A DNA stretch of 44,545 bases from Gemmatimonadales bacterium. GTDB lineage: Bacteria > Gemmatimonadota > Gemmatimonadetes > Gemmatimonadales > GWC2-71-9. The notes under the pieces are model-generated. The model ran no database searches and was not told the DNA's origin. It saw only the letters and a list, made by a program, of their open reading frames with translations. The stretch spans positions 1 to 44,545 of the forward strand of contig JACCRS010000081.1 in the NCBI GenBank assembly GCA_013813435.1, read 5' to 3'. Position numbers and translations under genes: made by a program. Shown piece after piece: positions 24,720 to 33,418 of this stretch (within the stretch, counting starts at the first letter, position 1; every line of letters starts with the position of its first letter).

Positions 24720-24723
24720 CTCC

Positions 24724-24752
24724 AATATAACCGGCAGCACCTCGAGAAGGAA
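24724..24752 (-). promoter_or_regulatory. Probable sigma-70 type promoter of the SRP RNA
   Basis: Minus strand: TTCCTT (24752-24747), a 17-base spacer, then TATATT (24729-24724), five of six matches to the -10 consensus. The predicted start falls 6-7 bases on, right at the first paired base of the SRP RNA. It may also serve the dnaX operon. Confidence 0.6.
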
Positions 24753-24766
24753 TCTGTGGTCGGGAA

Positions 24767-25285
24767 TCAATGCTGGAGAGTGAGATTGGAGCTGTACATA
24801 TCGACCACGTACTTCCAGCTGCCGTCCGCCTGCTTCTTCAGGATCTCCAGGAACTTGCCCTCATCCGCCACACCCGGGACACCCTTGGCCTTGGGTACTG
24901 CGGTGAAGCGATAATGGCCCTGATTGTAGGCCAGGTCTCCCCGCCCCTCGATGGTATCCGACGCTACCTCAAAACGCACCGTGTAGGCGTCGAGAAAACC
25001 AGCCCAGAATGCCTTGACCGCATTGCGGCCCTTCTGAGGCGGAAGGTTGGGTGCGAGCAGAGCCCCCTCCTCGGCATAGACCTCCGCCATCTTCTCAGCG
25101 TCACCGGCATTGGCGGCGGCCATGAAGGCCGAGTCGGCCGACCTGATGCCGGCCACGTCCGCAGGAGTGAGCGACGCGACCACCGCGTCTTGCCTGCTTT
25201 CACCCGTGTCGTTCGGGCGGCACCCGTTTGACATTCCGAGAGCCAGGACTCCCCAGAGCACCGCAGATGTACCGTGGATGGCCAT
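24767..25285 (-). CDS. NTF2/SnoaL-like (DUF4440-type) lipoprotein
   Basis: 172 residues from the ATG at 25285, which has GGAGG 5 bases upstream. The track's start at 25441 adds 52 shadow residues. The signal MAIHGTSAVLWGVLALGMSN ends at GC (Cys ~22), a likely lipoprotein site. The mature part has the NTF2-like cone fold pattern: IRSADSAFMAAANAGDAEKM, VYAEEGALLAPNLPP, GRNAVKAFWAGFL and DLAYNQGHYRFTAVP, then GKFLEILKKQADGSWKYVVD. Proteins of this shape bind small hydrophobic ligands or have no known activity; secreted DUF4440 members are common in soil bacteria. No catalytic residue can be assigned. It follows the BrkB-like gene by about 50 bases. Confidence 0.8.
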   Translation of the reverse strand: MAIHGTSAVLWGVLALGMSNGCRPNDTGESRQDAVVASLTPADVAGIRSADSAFMAAANAGDAEKMAEVYAEEGALLAPNLPPQKGRNAVKAFWAGFLDAYTVRFEVASDTIEGRGDLAYNQGHYRFTAVPKAKGVPGVADEGKFLEILKKQADGSWKYVVDMYSSNLTLQH

Positions 25286-25338
25286 GTGTACCTCCAGCGA
25301 ACGAGTAAAGTGATGTGCAGAAGCAGTCGCGGAGGGAT

Positions 25339-26274
25339 TCAGCTCATAATCGCCCGCTGACGCTCCTGCATGTTCCGGAGCTCCCACGTCTCCGCTACCA
25401 CCGCGCCCAGTAAGAAGACGATAGCCGTGTAGTAGACCCACAGGATGAACAGGGCGGCTGCGGCCAGGTTGGCGTCTCCACCCCAGGTATCGAAGGTCGT
25501 AAAGTTTGCGAGGTACAAGGCGTACAGCCGCTTGGCGATCTCGAAGAGCACAGCAGTGAAGGTTGCGGCAAGCAACGCCGTCTTCCAGGGGAGCCGGCGG
25601 GCCGACGCGTAGCGATAGGTCACATAGAAAAGCGAAACAGAGAAGGCGAAGGCAAGGAGTTCAGTGACGATGCGACCCACTGTGGACACGAAGAAAGCCA
25701 ATTGGGGGACGGTCGCGGTTCCACGGCTCTGGAGTATCGCGAGGCCAGTGGTGAGGAGAGTGTTCATCAGGAATAGAACGACAGTGCCGATCACCATGAT
25801 CGCGTCGCGCACCTTCGCGTGGAGGTACACCGCTATGAATCCCCGCGGACGCGCGGGCCGGAGCGACACATCGTAGATGTCGTTGAGCGCGGTTCTGATG
25901 CCGGCGAACAGCCGGGTACTGAACCAGAGAAAGGCCGGTGCCGCATACAGCGACAATTGACCCCGGTTCTGCGTAATGCCAGTCAGCAGGCGCTCGATGA
26001 TCCCGAACGGAGCTCCATCCGAAGCGCCGACGTGGGGTGGAAGAAAGCGACGGAAGAGGAGGACGGTGTCGACCGGCGGGCCGTGGGTAACAGCCTGAGC
26101 CAGGTGCGTGAGCCCGATAAGCACCAGGAGTATGAAAGGTACCGAGGCCAGCAGAGCGTCGAAGGTCAGCGCGCTGGCGAGAAAGGGAATGTTGTTTTCG
26201 TCAGCCGCTTGAAGAGTACGGGCCGTAAAGCCGGCGGGCGACCGATACCACCCACCGCGCCGCGATCCGTTCAG
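25339..26274 (-). CDS. BrkB/YihY-family inner-membrane protein, apparent CTG start
   Basis: The track begins at a GTG (26124), but that cuts off the family's first membrane helix. The open frame continues upstream through TLQAADENNIPFLASALTFD and ALLASVPFILLV, which matches the conserved YihY N-terminus (D-N-I-x-F-L-A-x-A-x-x-F). Between the preceding in-frame TGA and 26124 I find no ATG, GTG or TTG. The only near-start is CTG at 26274, overlapping the ytxH stop as CTGA, giving 311 residues. Six membrane segments are expected; the late block GGDANLAAAALFILWVYYTA is the family hallmark. It was once called ribonuclease BN, but its function is unsettled (envelope/transport proposed). An upstream sequencing frameshift is an alternative explanation for the missing start. 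Confidence 0.85.
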   Translation of the reverse strand: MNGSRRGGWYRSPAGFTARTLQAADENNIPFLASALTFDALLASVPFILLVLIGLTHLAQAVTHGPPVDTVLLFRRFLPPHVGASDGAPFGIIERLLTGITQNRGQLSLYAAPAFLWFSTRLFAGIRTALNDIYDVSLRPARPRGFIAVYLHAKVRDAIMVIGTVVLFLMNTLLTTGLAILQSRGTATVPQLAFFVSTVGRIVTELLAFAFSVSLFYVTYRYASARRLPWKTALLAATFTAVLFEIAKRLYALYLANFTTFDTWGGDANLAAAALFILWVYYTAIVFLLGAVVAETWELRNMQERQRAIMS

Positions 26275-26678
26275 GCGAGCGGTTCCTCGAGATCATCAGG
26301 CGACCGCCGCCGGGCCCTGGCGTCCGCTAAACGCCGCTCGAGCTCTTCCCGGGGAGAGGTTGCGGCCTGGCTCCTGCCGTAAAACTCACTCTCTTCGTCC
26401 TCACCCTCCAGATCATCTTCCTCCTCGTCTTCCAGCAGTCCACCCAGCGACTCCTTGGCGCCGCCCAGCTGCTGGGTCAGCTCGTCCAGCTTTTCTTCGG
26501 TCATGGCCCGAAACTTCCAGAGCTTGCGCTGCAGGTTCCGGCGCGTGTCCTCGCCTTTGCCCGGCGCGTACAAAAGCGCGACCCCGGCACCAAGGAGTGC
26601 GCCCCAGAAAAGCCACTTGGCGGAGGTATCCCCACCGCGCTCGACGTACACCACCTCTCTTTGCTTCCTGCCGCGCAT
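26271..26678 (-). CDS. YtxH-domain membrane protein
   Basis: 135 residues. After a basic start (MRGRKQREVVYVERGG) comes one membrane segment with the YtxH signature WGALLGAGVALLYAPGKGED (about 29-48). A coiled-coil region (NLQRKLWKFRAMTEEKLDEL) and a strongly acidic tail (LEDEEEDDLEGEDEESE) follow. YtxH proteins are general-stress-linked in Bacillus, but their activity is unknown. A GGGGGAG ribosome site overlaps the aldolase stop 8 bases upstream. The stop overlaps the BrkB-like frame, which suggests coupled translation of the two membrane proteins. Confidence 0.85.
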   Translation of the reverse strand: MRGRKQREVVYVERGGDTSAKWLFWGALLGAGVALLYAPGKGEDTRRNLQRKLWKFRAMTEEKLDELTQQLGGAKESLGGLLEDEEEDDLEGEDEESEFYGRSQAATSPREELERRLADARARRRSPDDLEEPLA

Positions 26679-26686
26679 GACTCCCC

Positions 26687-28102
26687 CTATTCCCCGGCAT
26701 CCGGGTCGTCGGCCGCCGCCACCAGCACCGGCTTGAGTGCCGCGTGATGCTGCATCGGGGCCTGAATGAATCGGTTTACCTGCTCCTGAGTTCCGTTCAC
26801 GTTCAACTGCTCGAACAGAAATGCGAAATTCTTTTCCAAATCGGTCGCGATGGCGTTGCGCACGTCCTCAGGAAGCGACCAGAAATCCCGCTTGAACGGT
26901 CCTATCGCTTTCTTGCGGGCCTTATAGTAGAACTGTTCGTTGGTGTCCCCGCTCTTCCGCTCGCCTCCGGCATTTTCGTCCAGCCAGGTTCGAATACGCT
27001 CCTTCAGCTCCGCCGGAAGCCGGGGATGGTCAAACACGATGTTCTGGAAATTGGTTGCCAGGTGAATCTCGGCGGTCTCGATTCGGGGAAAACTGCCAAA
27101 GGCGTTCGACGGGAGAGTACTTGCACCGTGCTGCACTGCTCCCGCCAGTCCGTACTCGTCTCGTGCTGCCTGAGAGAGGGCAGCCAGCGCCTGGAGGTCC
27201 AGCTTGACGTCCGCCATAGTGCCGTCGGGAAGCACCACCCCACCGTGCGAGGTACCGGTCTGCACCGAGATCTTGCTGATGCCGGCGTGATCGCCCAGCG
27301 CCGCAATACTCTGGTTATAACCCCTCATGAAAGCATGCAGCTCCTCCACGGTGCTGTTCTTCATGCCCACCTCGCCGATCTCTGCGCCCACCGAAACCGT
27401 CACCCCTTCGGGCTCCTGCTCCCGGATGAAAGCCGTAATCTCGGCCGCGTGCTCGTAGTTCAGGCGTTGCTGGTCCTCGAGCGACGCATGCGACAGGTCT
27501 ACCAGAGTGGACGTGTCCACATCGATGTTGTAGAACCCGGCACCAACTTCCTCGGCGATCAACTTCTTCACCTCCCCGATCTCTCCGGAAGGAGCGGCCT
27601 GATACTTCTTGTGGTTCACCTGGCAGTGGTCGCCCTGAATGAAGATCGGCAGGGTGTAGCCCTCGCGCAGCGCAGCTCCAATTATCACAGAGACGTACTC
27701 CGCAGGACGCTGCTCGGTGTAGGCAATCTCTGATCGTGCGATCTCCAGGATGACAGCGCCGGCCTTTCCCGCGCGCGCCACCCGGAAGATGGCCCGCGCC
27801 GTATCATAGGCCATCATCCGGACGTTGATTGCCGGCACCGTGAATCCGCCGCATTCTCCCCGTCCCCTTGCCAGGTAGAGATCGTTGATCGAGGCAGGGC
27901 GGGCTCCCGTCACCTGCCCCAGCTCCCAGAGGAGCCATCGGGCTGCATCGCGATCGTCACCGGATTCGAACACTGCCTGCCAGACCAGCCGGTCGGTGGC
28001 AGGAGACCGCAGCTTGGACTGGTCTCGCACCTGGACCCCACCGGGTACGAGCGCCACCCCGCCTCCATAGAGATCGATCACGCGTTGGGTTGCATCAGGC
28101 AT
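26687..28102 (-). CDS. Class II fructose-bisphosphate aldolase family protein, long form
   Basis: 471 residues from the ATG at 28102; the track's start at 28315 adds 71 residues of shadow overlapping pgi. The class II signatures are FTVPAINVR near residue 87, the zinc His in FIQGDHCQVN (about 145-154), QTGTSHGGVVLPDG with a second His, and GAVQHGASTLP with the third. DVKLDLQALAAL gives the expected core helix. The protein is longer than the usual 280-360 residues, with ~80 extra residues at the N-terminus and a longer C-terminal part (REKSGDTNEQ-like region onward). It splits fructose 1,6-bisphosphate, or a related ketose bisphosphate, by zinc catalysis. Its neighbours pgi and pyk favour a glycolytic or gluconeogenic role. 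Confidence 0.85.
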   Translation of the reverse strand: MPDATQRVIDLYGGGVALVPGGVQVRDQSKLRSPATDRLVWQAVFESGDDRDAARWLLWELGQVTGARPASINDLYLARGRGECGGFTVPAINVRMMAYDTARAIFRVARAGKAGAVILEIARSEIAYTEQRPAEYVSVIIGAALREGYTLPIFIQGDHCQVNHKKYQAAPSGEIGEVKKLIAEEVGAGFYNIDVDTSTLVDLSHASLEDQQRLNYEHAAEITAFIREQEPEGVTVSVGAEIGEVGMKNSTVEELHAFMRGYNQSIAALGDHAGISKISVQTGTSHGGVVLPDGTMADVKLDLQALAALSQAARDEYGLAGAVQHGASTLPSNAFGSFPRIETAEIHLATNFQNIVFDHPRLPAELKERIRTWLDENAGGERKSGDTNEQFYYKARKKAIGPFKRDFWSLPEDVRNAIATDLEKNFAFLFEQLNVNGTQEQVNRFIQAPMQHHAALKPVLVAAADDPDAGE

Positions 28103-28185
28103 GCACGTCCATCCTCTTAGAACAGGGCCCGCGGTGTGTGCCAAAGGTAGGGCGGGAACTGTGGGCTCGCAACGCGTGCGCGGCC

Positions 28186-29586
28186 CTACACCTCGTCGGC
28201 TGAAGTCTGATTTTCCGAGCCGGCCGGTTCGTAGCCAGGCCTCCCCATGGCAGCGTAAGTCAGTCGCTTGCCGAGCTCCACGCCGGGCTGATCGAAGGGA
28301 TCTATGCCGTACCATGCACCCGCGTACCCGGTAGCGAGCTGGAAGAACATGATGACCTCTCCGAGGGTATCGGCGGTGAGATCGGGAAGGGCCAAACTGC
28401 AGCTCATCCGCCCCATCTGCGCCAACGCCGCCGAGGTAGCCTCATACTCCGCCCGCAGCAGCTCACCTAAAGTGTGGCCCTGCAAGTACTCCAGGTCAGG
28501 AGGCAGTCTCGCAGCCGTTGGGTCGGCGGACCGATCAGGGATAGCTACGTCCACCCCCAGGTCGTTCACTGTGGCAAAGGTGATGACCTTGTCGAAGGGT
28601 CCTTCCATGAAGAGCTGCACCTGACTGTGCTGATCAGTGGCGCCCACGGCTCCTATGGGGGTGGGGCCGACGTGGACCACTTTCCCCTCTCGGTCGACCC
28701 GTTTGCCCAGGCTTTCGGCCCACAGCTGCCGGTACCATTCGGCCAGCTCCCGCAGCCGGTCGGTATAAGGCATCAGCACATGCACCCGGGCTCCCAGGCC
28801 GGTATCGGCGGCCCAGTGCAACGCGGCGTAGAGCGCAGCGGGATTTTGCAGCAGGTCGTCGGGTTCCGACCGCTCCACTGCGCGCCGGGCGCCGGCCAGT
28901 AACCCCGCCACATCGATACCCACCAGCGCCGCCGGAAGCAGCCCAACCGGGGAAAGCACGCTGAAGCGTCCCCCGACCGCGGGAGGCACATCGAGTGTAG
29001 GAATTCGGTCCTGTTGGGCGAGCTCACGCAGGGCGCCGCGGGCCGGGTCGGTGGTAAACACCACATGCCGGGACGCGGCGGCGCCGAGCGCGTCGTGCAG
29101 CCACTGTCGCACAACAAGGTACTGGGCCATCGTCTCGGCCGTGCCACCAGATTTGCTGATCACGTTAACCAACACCCGGCGCGGATCGATTCGCGCCAGC
29201 GCGGCTGCCACCGAAGTGGGATCGACATTCTCGAGAATGGTGAGCCGGGGAAAGAAGTCGCGCCCCTCATCATCCCATTCGTTCCACGCCGGCCGGCGGA
29301 GCGCATTCAGCAAAGCTTTCGTGCCCAGAGCAGACCCGCCGATGCCGAGCACCAGCACGTGATCGTGAGCCTGGCCCAGACCCTCAGCAAACGCCTTGAT
29401 CTGGCGGACGGTGTCGTCCTGGTCGACCAGCTGGTAAAATCCGTATTCCCCCGCCGTGCGGCGATGGCTCACCTCCGTCCGGATAGCTCCGAAGCGAAGC
29501 GCCAGTTCGGTCAGTCGCGCCCGACTGAGTCCGTGCTCCCCGTCCAGCTGGTCCTGGAACATCCGTCCGTAGCGCAGCTTTATCAC
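28186..29586 (-). CDS. pgi: Glucose-6-phosphate isomerase
   Basis: 466 residues, the compact bacterial form. VLVLGIGGSALGTKALLNAL (about 77-96), NVISKSGGTAETMAQYLVVR (sugar-phosphate SIS motif) and GRFSVLSPVGLLPAALVG are characteristic. Downstream, VGPTPIGAVGATDQHSQVQL carries the conserved DQHSQ histidine region. It interconverts glucose- and fructose-6-phosphate in the cytoplasm. The GTG start overlaps the stop of the MBL-fold gene as GTGA. The aldolase gene follows after 83 bases without clear signals. Confidence 0.95.
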   Translation of the reverse strand: MIKLRYGRMFQDQLDGEHGLSRARLTELALRFGAIRTEVSHRRTAGEYGFYQLVDQDDTVRQIKAFAEGLGQAHDHVLVLGIGGSALGTKALLNALRRPAWNEWDDEGRDFFPRLTILENVDPTSVAAALARIDPRRVLVNVISKSGGTAETMAQYLVVRQWLHDALGAAASRHVVFTTDPARGALRELAQQDRIPTLDVPPAVGGRFSVLSPVGLLPAALVGIDVAGLLAGARRAVERSEPDDLLQNPAALYAALHWAADTGLGARVHVLMPYTDRLRELAEWYRQLWAESLGKRVDREGKVVHVGPTPIGAVGATDQHSQVQLFMEGPFDKVITFATVNDLGVDVAIPDRSADPTAARLPPDLEYLQGHTLGELLRAEYEATSAALAQMGRMSCSLALPDLTADTLGEVIMFFQLATGYAGAWYGIDPFDQPGVELGKRLTYAAMGRPGYEPAGSENQTSADEV

Positions 29587-30359
29587 GCCACCTCCACCGT
29601 CAAGCCGTCGTAGGCGGGGAGAACTCCGGGTGGGAGCTGCCCCTCGAGCTCCGCATGCCCGGTCTCATGCGTCAGATGGGTGAGATAGGTGCGCCGGGCA
29701 CCGATTGCACGGGCGGCGTCCACCGCCTCGGAGATACTGAGGTGCGTGGGATGGGGCCTCCACCACAGCGCATTCAGCACCAGCACATCGAGTCCACGCA
29801 GCCGCTCGTGAGCCGATTCGGGGATCTCCTTGACGTCGGTGATATAGGCCAGTCCTCCACATCGGTAGCCGAAAACGCGAAGATGTCCGTGGTGGAAGGC
29901 GAGTGGGAGGACTTCGACGCCGGCCACGGCAACCGGCCGTCCCGGCTCCGTCGGGTGAAGACTGAGCCGCGGCTTGGACGTTCCCTCGTAGGGACGCACC
30001 GCATCGTCAAAGATGTAGTTGAATGACGCCCGCACTCGCTCCAGCGTCTCGGCCGGCCCGTAGATCGGGAGTGGTTGATGCCGGCGAATCGAGAAGATCC
30101 TGAGGTCATCGATGCCGTTTATATGGTCGGCGTGCTCGTGAGTATAGATCACAGCGTCGATCCGGGAAAAGCCCCCGGCGATCAGCTGCAGTCTGAGCTC
30201 CGGAGGCGTGTCGATGAGAATTGTGGATCCACCGGCCTGGAGGATAGCACCGGAGCGGGTGCGTCTATCTCGCGGATCTGTGGAGCGACAGACGGCGCAG
30301 GTACACCCGATCTGGGGCACGCCGAACGACGTGCCCGTGCCGAGGAACGTAAGGCGCAT
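29583..30359 (-). CDS. MBL-fold metallo-hydrolase, PhnP-like
   Basis: 258 residues. The opening LTFLGTGTSFGVPQIGCTCAVC matches the PhnP-like branch, with structural cysteines near residue 20. The metal motif is THEHADHINGIDDLR (HxHxDH, about 73-87). Further ligands are HHGHLRVFGYRCGG with Asp in ITDVKEIP, and HLTHETGH near the end. PhnP hydrolyses cyclic ribose phosphates; other members of this branch cut cyclic dinucleotides or tRNA-type substrates. No phosphonate genes are present, so the substrate is unknown. It lies 3 bases after pyk and overlaps pgi, so it is embedded in the glycolytic gene cluster. Confidence 0.88.
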   Translation of the reverse strand: MRLTFLGTGTSFGVPQIGCTCAVCRSTDPRDRRTRSGAILQAGGSTILIDTPPELRLQLIAGGFSRIDAVIYTHEHADHINGIDDLRIFSIRRHQPLPIYGPAETLERVRASFNYIFDDAVRPYEGTSKPRLSLHPTEPGRPVAVAGVEVLPLAFHHGHLRVFGYRCGGLAYITDVKEIPESAHERLRGLDVLVLNALWWRPHPTHLSISEAVDAARAIGARRTYLTHLTHETGHAELEGQLPPGVLPAYDGLTVEVA

Positions 30360-30362
30360 TCC

Positions 30363-31826
30363 CTAAACTGCTTCGACCTTGAGCAGGTTGGTAGTACCGG
30401 GCATGTCGAACGGGACGCCCGCCGTTACCACCAGGCGCTCACCCGGCTGCGCGAGCTGCCGCTCCAGGATCTGTTGACGCGCCACCGCGAGCATGGTGTC
30501 GTAGTTGGTAGAATGTTCGGTGAGCGCCGACGTAACACCCCACACGAGCGCCAGCTGGCGGAAGGTTTCAGGTTCGGGGGTGCAGGCAAACACCGGGACG
30601 GTGGGCCGGCAGGTGGCCACCTTGCGAGCAGTGAAGCCGCTGCTGGTAAAACAGACGATCAACGGTGCGGAAAGCATCTCGGCGGCCGCGCACACCGCGA
30701 CCGCTATGGCGTCCTCCGTCCTGATGGGGCCGGTCTGCTGCGATCGATGGAGCGTCAGCGCTCCGTCTCCAGCAGCGCGTCTGCCAAGAGCCACATCGAT
30801 AGTTGCTCCGCGGGGCTGTCGCTGACTTTCCATTTCGCGGGCGATCCGATCCATCGCCTGCACCGCCTCCAACGGGTATTCACCGACCGCGGTTTCGGCT
30901 GAGAGCATCACCGCATCCGTCCCGTCGAGAATCGCATTGGCAACGTCGGACGCCTCGGCGCGGGTGGGCCGGGGAGCGTGGACCATCGACTCCAGCATCT
31001 GGGTTGCGGTGATGACCGGCTTTCCGTGAAGGCTCGCTTCCCGTATGATCTGCTTCTGGATCAGCGGCACCTCTTCGAACGGCAGCTCGACGCCCAGGTC
31101 GCCCCGGGCAACCATGATGGCATCGGAGACGTCCAGGATGCCGCACAGATTCTTCAGCGCGGTGTCCTTCTCGATCTTCGCGATCAGCTTGATGCCCTGG
31201 GGGACCAACGCGCGGAGCTGTTCCATGTCCTCGGGCCTTCGAACGAACGACAGCGCGATGTAATCGACCCCCAGCTCGGCGGCCCGCTGAACGTCCTCTA
31301 TATCCTTATCGGTCAGCGCGGGGGCACTGACTTCGATGCCAGGCAGGTTCATCCCCTTGTTCGCCTTCAGGTCGCCGCCGTAGTGCACCACCGCTTCAAC
31401 CCGCTCATCTCGAATGCCTCGAACCTCCAGCGCCAGCAGGCCATCGTCCAGGAGGATGCGGGAGCCGACCCGCACATCCTTGGCGAGGTCGTCGTAGGTG
31501 GTCGGGATCTCACGCGGTTCCGCGTTGTGCTCGGGAGCAAACACGACCCGCTGTCCCGGCTCGAGCCGGATGGGTGCCGGAAGGGCCCCGATACGAATAC
31601 GCGGACCCTGCAGGTCCAGAAGAAGGGCCGCAGCCGAGCGCCGGCTGGCAAGCACGGGCCGAAGCTGGGTGATCCAGCGACCGCGAATCTCAGGAGTGCC
31701 ATGGGACGCGTTGATCCGAACGACGTCGACACCGGCGTCGAGCAGCGCGATCATCTGTGCGGGATCTTCCCAGGCAGGACCGAGGGTAGCAACGATTTTA
31801 GTCCGGCGAATCGGCGTGCGCGGCAT
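30363..31826 (-). CDS. pyk: Pyruvate kinase
   Basis: 487 residues, normal length. RRTKIVATLGPAWEDPAQM opens the barrel, and VVRINASHGTPE matches the usual R-x-N-x-S-H signature. The catalytic lysine block is IKLIAKIEKDTALKNL, the metal/substrate motif MVARGDLGVELPFEEVPLIQ is intact, and GTDAVMLSAETAVGEYPLEA completes the active site. A C-terminal alpha/beta domain (PLIVCFTSSGFTARKVATCR) is present. It makes ATP and pyruvate from phosphoenolpyruvate. TAGACT lies 6 bases before the ATG with no Shine-Dalgarno. The amidohydrolase ends 23 bases upstream. Confidence 0.96.
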   Translation of the reverse strand: MPRTPIRRTKIVATLGPAWEDPAQMIALLDAGVDVVRINASHGTPEIRGRWITQLRPVLASRRSAAALLLDLQGPRIRIGALPAPIRLEPGQRVVFAPEHNAEPREIPTTYDDLAKDVRVGSRILLDDGLLALEVRGIRDERVEAVVHYGGDLKANKGMNLPGIEVSAPALTDKDIEDVQRAAELGVDYIALSFVRRPEDMEQLRALVPQGIKLIAKIEKDTALKNLCGILDVSDAIMVARGDLGVELPFEEVPLIQKQIIREASLHGKPVITATQMLESMVHAPRPTRAEASDVANAILDGTDAVMLSAETAVGEYPLEAVQAMDRIAREMESQRQPRGATIDVALGRRAAGDGALTLHRSQQTGPIRTEDAIAVAVCAAAEMLSAPLIVCFTSSGFTARKVATCRPTVPVFACTPEPETFRQLALVWGVTSALTEHSTNYDTMLAVARQQILERQLAQPGERLVVTAGVPFDMPGTTNLLKVEAV

Positions 31827-31849
31827 GGCATGAGTCTAATGGAGGCGGC

Positions 31850-33418
31850 TCACACTCGCATCACCACCTGGCCGCCGACGATGGTGAGCACGGCGTGGCC
31901 CTGGCGGAAGGCCTCGCCATCTCCATTCTCGGCCGACGAGTCTACCGACCAGGCCACGAGGTCGGCGTCGAATCCAGGGGCGAGCACCCCGCGGCGGTGC
32001 GTCGCGCCGGCTGCATAGGCCGCCCCCAGGGTGTACGCACCGAGTGCTTCGGAGAAAGACAACTTTTCCTCGGGCCGCCATCCGCCGGCCGGCGCGCCAT
32101 CGAATCCCCTCCGTTCCATTGCCGCGTGAATGCCGACGCGTGGATCCATTGATGCCACCGGGACGTCACTTCCAAAGGCCAGCCGTGCGCCGTGCTGTAA
32201 CAGAGAGCGGAAGGCGTAAGCCCCCTCGCCCCGCTCCCCCCAGTGGCGCTCAACCAGATGGATGTCGGTGAGCAGGTGTGCCGGCTGCATCGAAACCACG
32301 ATTCCACCAGCCGCCCGGCCGATATCGGCGGGATGCACACATTGGAAGTGCTCGATGCGGTGGGGAATCGGAAGTCTCGGGAGCCCGCTCATGAGGTCGA
32401 GCGCACGACGCACGGCGGCGTCGCCGATAGCGTGGACCGTAGTGGAGATGCCGGCTGCAGCCGCCGCAACCATCGCATCACGCGCCTGGGATTCGCTTGT
32501 AATGGGCATTCCTCTATCACGGCTACCGGTGTAAGGCTCGAGCATCCAGGCCGTACGACTCCCAAGGCTGCCATCCAGAAACATCTTCACGCCCCCGAGC
32601 GACAGCCATTCGGAACCCTGCCCGCTCCGCACCCCACGCTGGATTAATGTCGGCAGGGCCGCAACGGGTGGATGAAAGAGAACGCGGAGCCGCAACTCTC
32701 CCGCAGCGTCGAGCCGCTGAAACGCCGCGAGCGTTGCCATGCTTTCCATGACGTGAACCCCGGTTATCCCCAGGCGGTGCGCCGCCGTCTGGGCCCCGGC
32801 CAAAGCTTGTGTGAGCAGCTCGACAGGAGTGTCCGGCAGGTATGGTGTCACCAGCTCTACAGCTCGCTCCAGCAGCAGACCGCTAGGGTCTCCACTGGCA
32901 TCCCGAACGATCCGTCCTCCGAACGGATCAGGCGTTTTCCGGTTGATTCCGGCAGCCGCGAGCGCCGCGCTGTTAAGCCAGGCGGAATGCACATCAATTG
33001 AGTCGAGGTATACCGGTCCTGACTGCACTCGGTCGAGGGCAAAGCGATCCGGCGGTGAAGACCACCCGTTCGCATCCCATCCCTGCCCCAGTATCCACCC
33101 CTGGTCCGGTTCAGCAGAGGCTATGCGAGCCAGGACCTCCTCCTGGGTACGAACGCCGGCCAGCTGGACCCTGCGCCGGTTGACTGCCCACATGCCGAGG
33201 TGGGTATGTCCGTCAGTCAGGCCCGGCGTTATCAAAGCATCAGGTAGCTCAAACCGGGGGACCTGACGCGGCACCGCGCGATCCAGCTCTGCCGCCAATC
33301 CCACTCCCTGAATACGACCATTAAGCCACCAGACGCAGTCGCCTTCAGAACCAGGAACCAGTGAAAAAACTCTCCGGGCCCGAAGCAGTCCAGATCCTGC
33401 GGATCGCATGTCAATCAT
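31850..33418 (-). CDS. YtcJ-like metal-dependent amidohydrolase
   Basis: 522 residues from the ATG at 33418; the track's GTG at 33460 adds 14 poorly matched residues, and ATG at 33409 is another option. The HxH metal motif is in LITPGLTDGHTHLGMWAVN (about 70-80). Later motifs are DIHSAWLNSAALAAAGI (YtcJ-specific), MFLDGSLGSRTAWML, the histidine-bearing STTVHAIGDAAVRRAL and HRIEHFQ, and the closing GFDADLVAWS. This is the COG1574 branch, cytoplasmic, with mostly unknown substrates (N-acyl or formamide hydrolysis in a few cases). TATCTT sits 7 bases before the ATG with no ribosome site, suggesting leaderless initiation from the AT-rich gap upstream. Confidence 0.88.
   Translation of the reverse strand: MIDMRSAGSGLLRARRVFSLVPGSEGDCVWWLNGRIQGVGLAAELDRAVPRQVPRFELPDALITPGLTDGHTHLGMWAVNRRRVQLAGVRTQEEVLARIASAEPDQGWILGQGWDANGWSSPPDRFALDRVQSGPVYLDSIDVHSAWLNSAALAAAGINRKTPDPFGGRIVRDASGDPSGLLLERAVELVTPYLPDTPVELLTQALAGAQTAAHRLGITGVHVMESMATLAAFQRLDAAGELRLRVLFHPPVAALPTLIQRGVRSGQGSEWLSLGGVKMFLDGSLGSRTAWMLEPYTGSRDRGMPITSESQARDAMVAAAAAGISTTVHAIGDAAVRRALDLMSGLPRLPIPHRIEHFQCVHPADIGRAAGGIVVSMQPAHLLTDIHLVERHWGERGEGAYAFRSLLQHGARLAFGSDVPVASMDPRVGIHAAMERRGFDGAPAGGWRPEEKLSFSEALGAYTLGAAYAAGATHRRGVLAPGFDADLVAWSVDSSAENGDGEAFRQGHAVLTIVGGQVVMRV

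Noticed and set aside
26744-27733. Long plus-strand ORF of 329 residues
   Set aside because: It is the antisense shadow of the class II aldolase gene, which has full family motifs; the shadow protein has no recognisable domain.
30978-32018. Long plus-strand ORF of 346 residues
   Set aside because: Antisense to pyk and the amidohydrolase; low-complexity composition and no motif.
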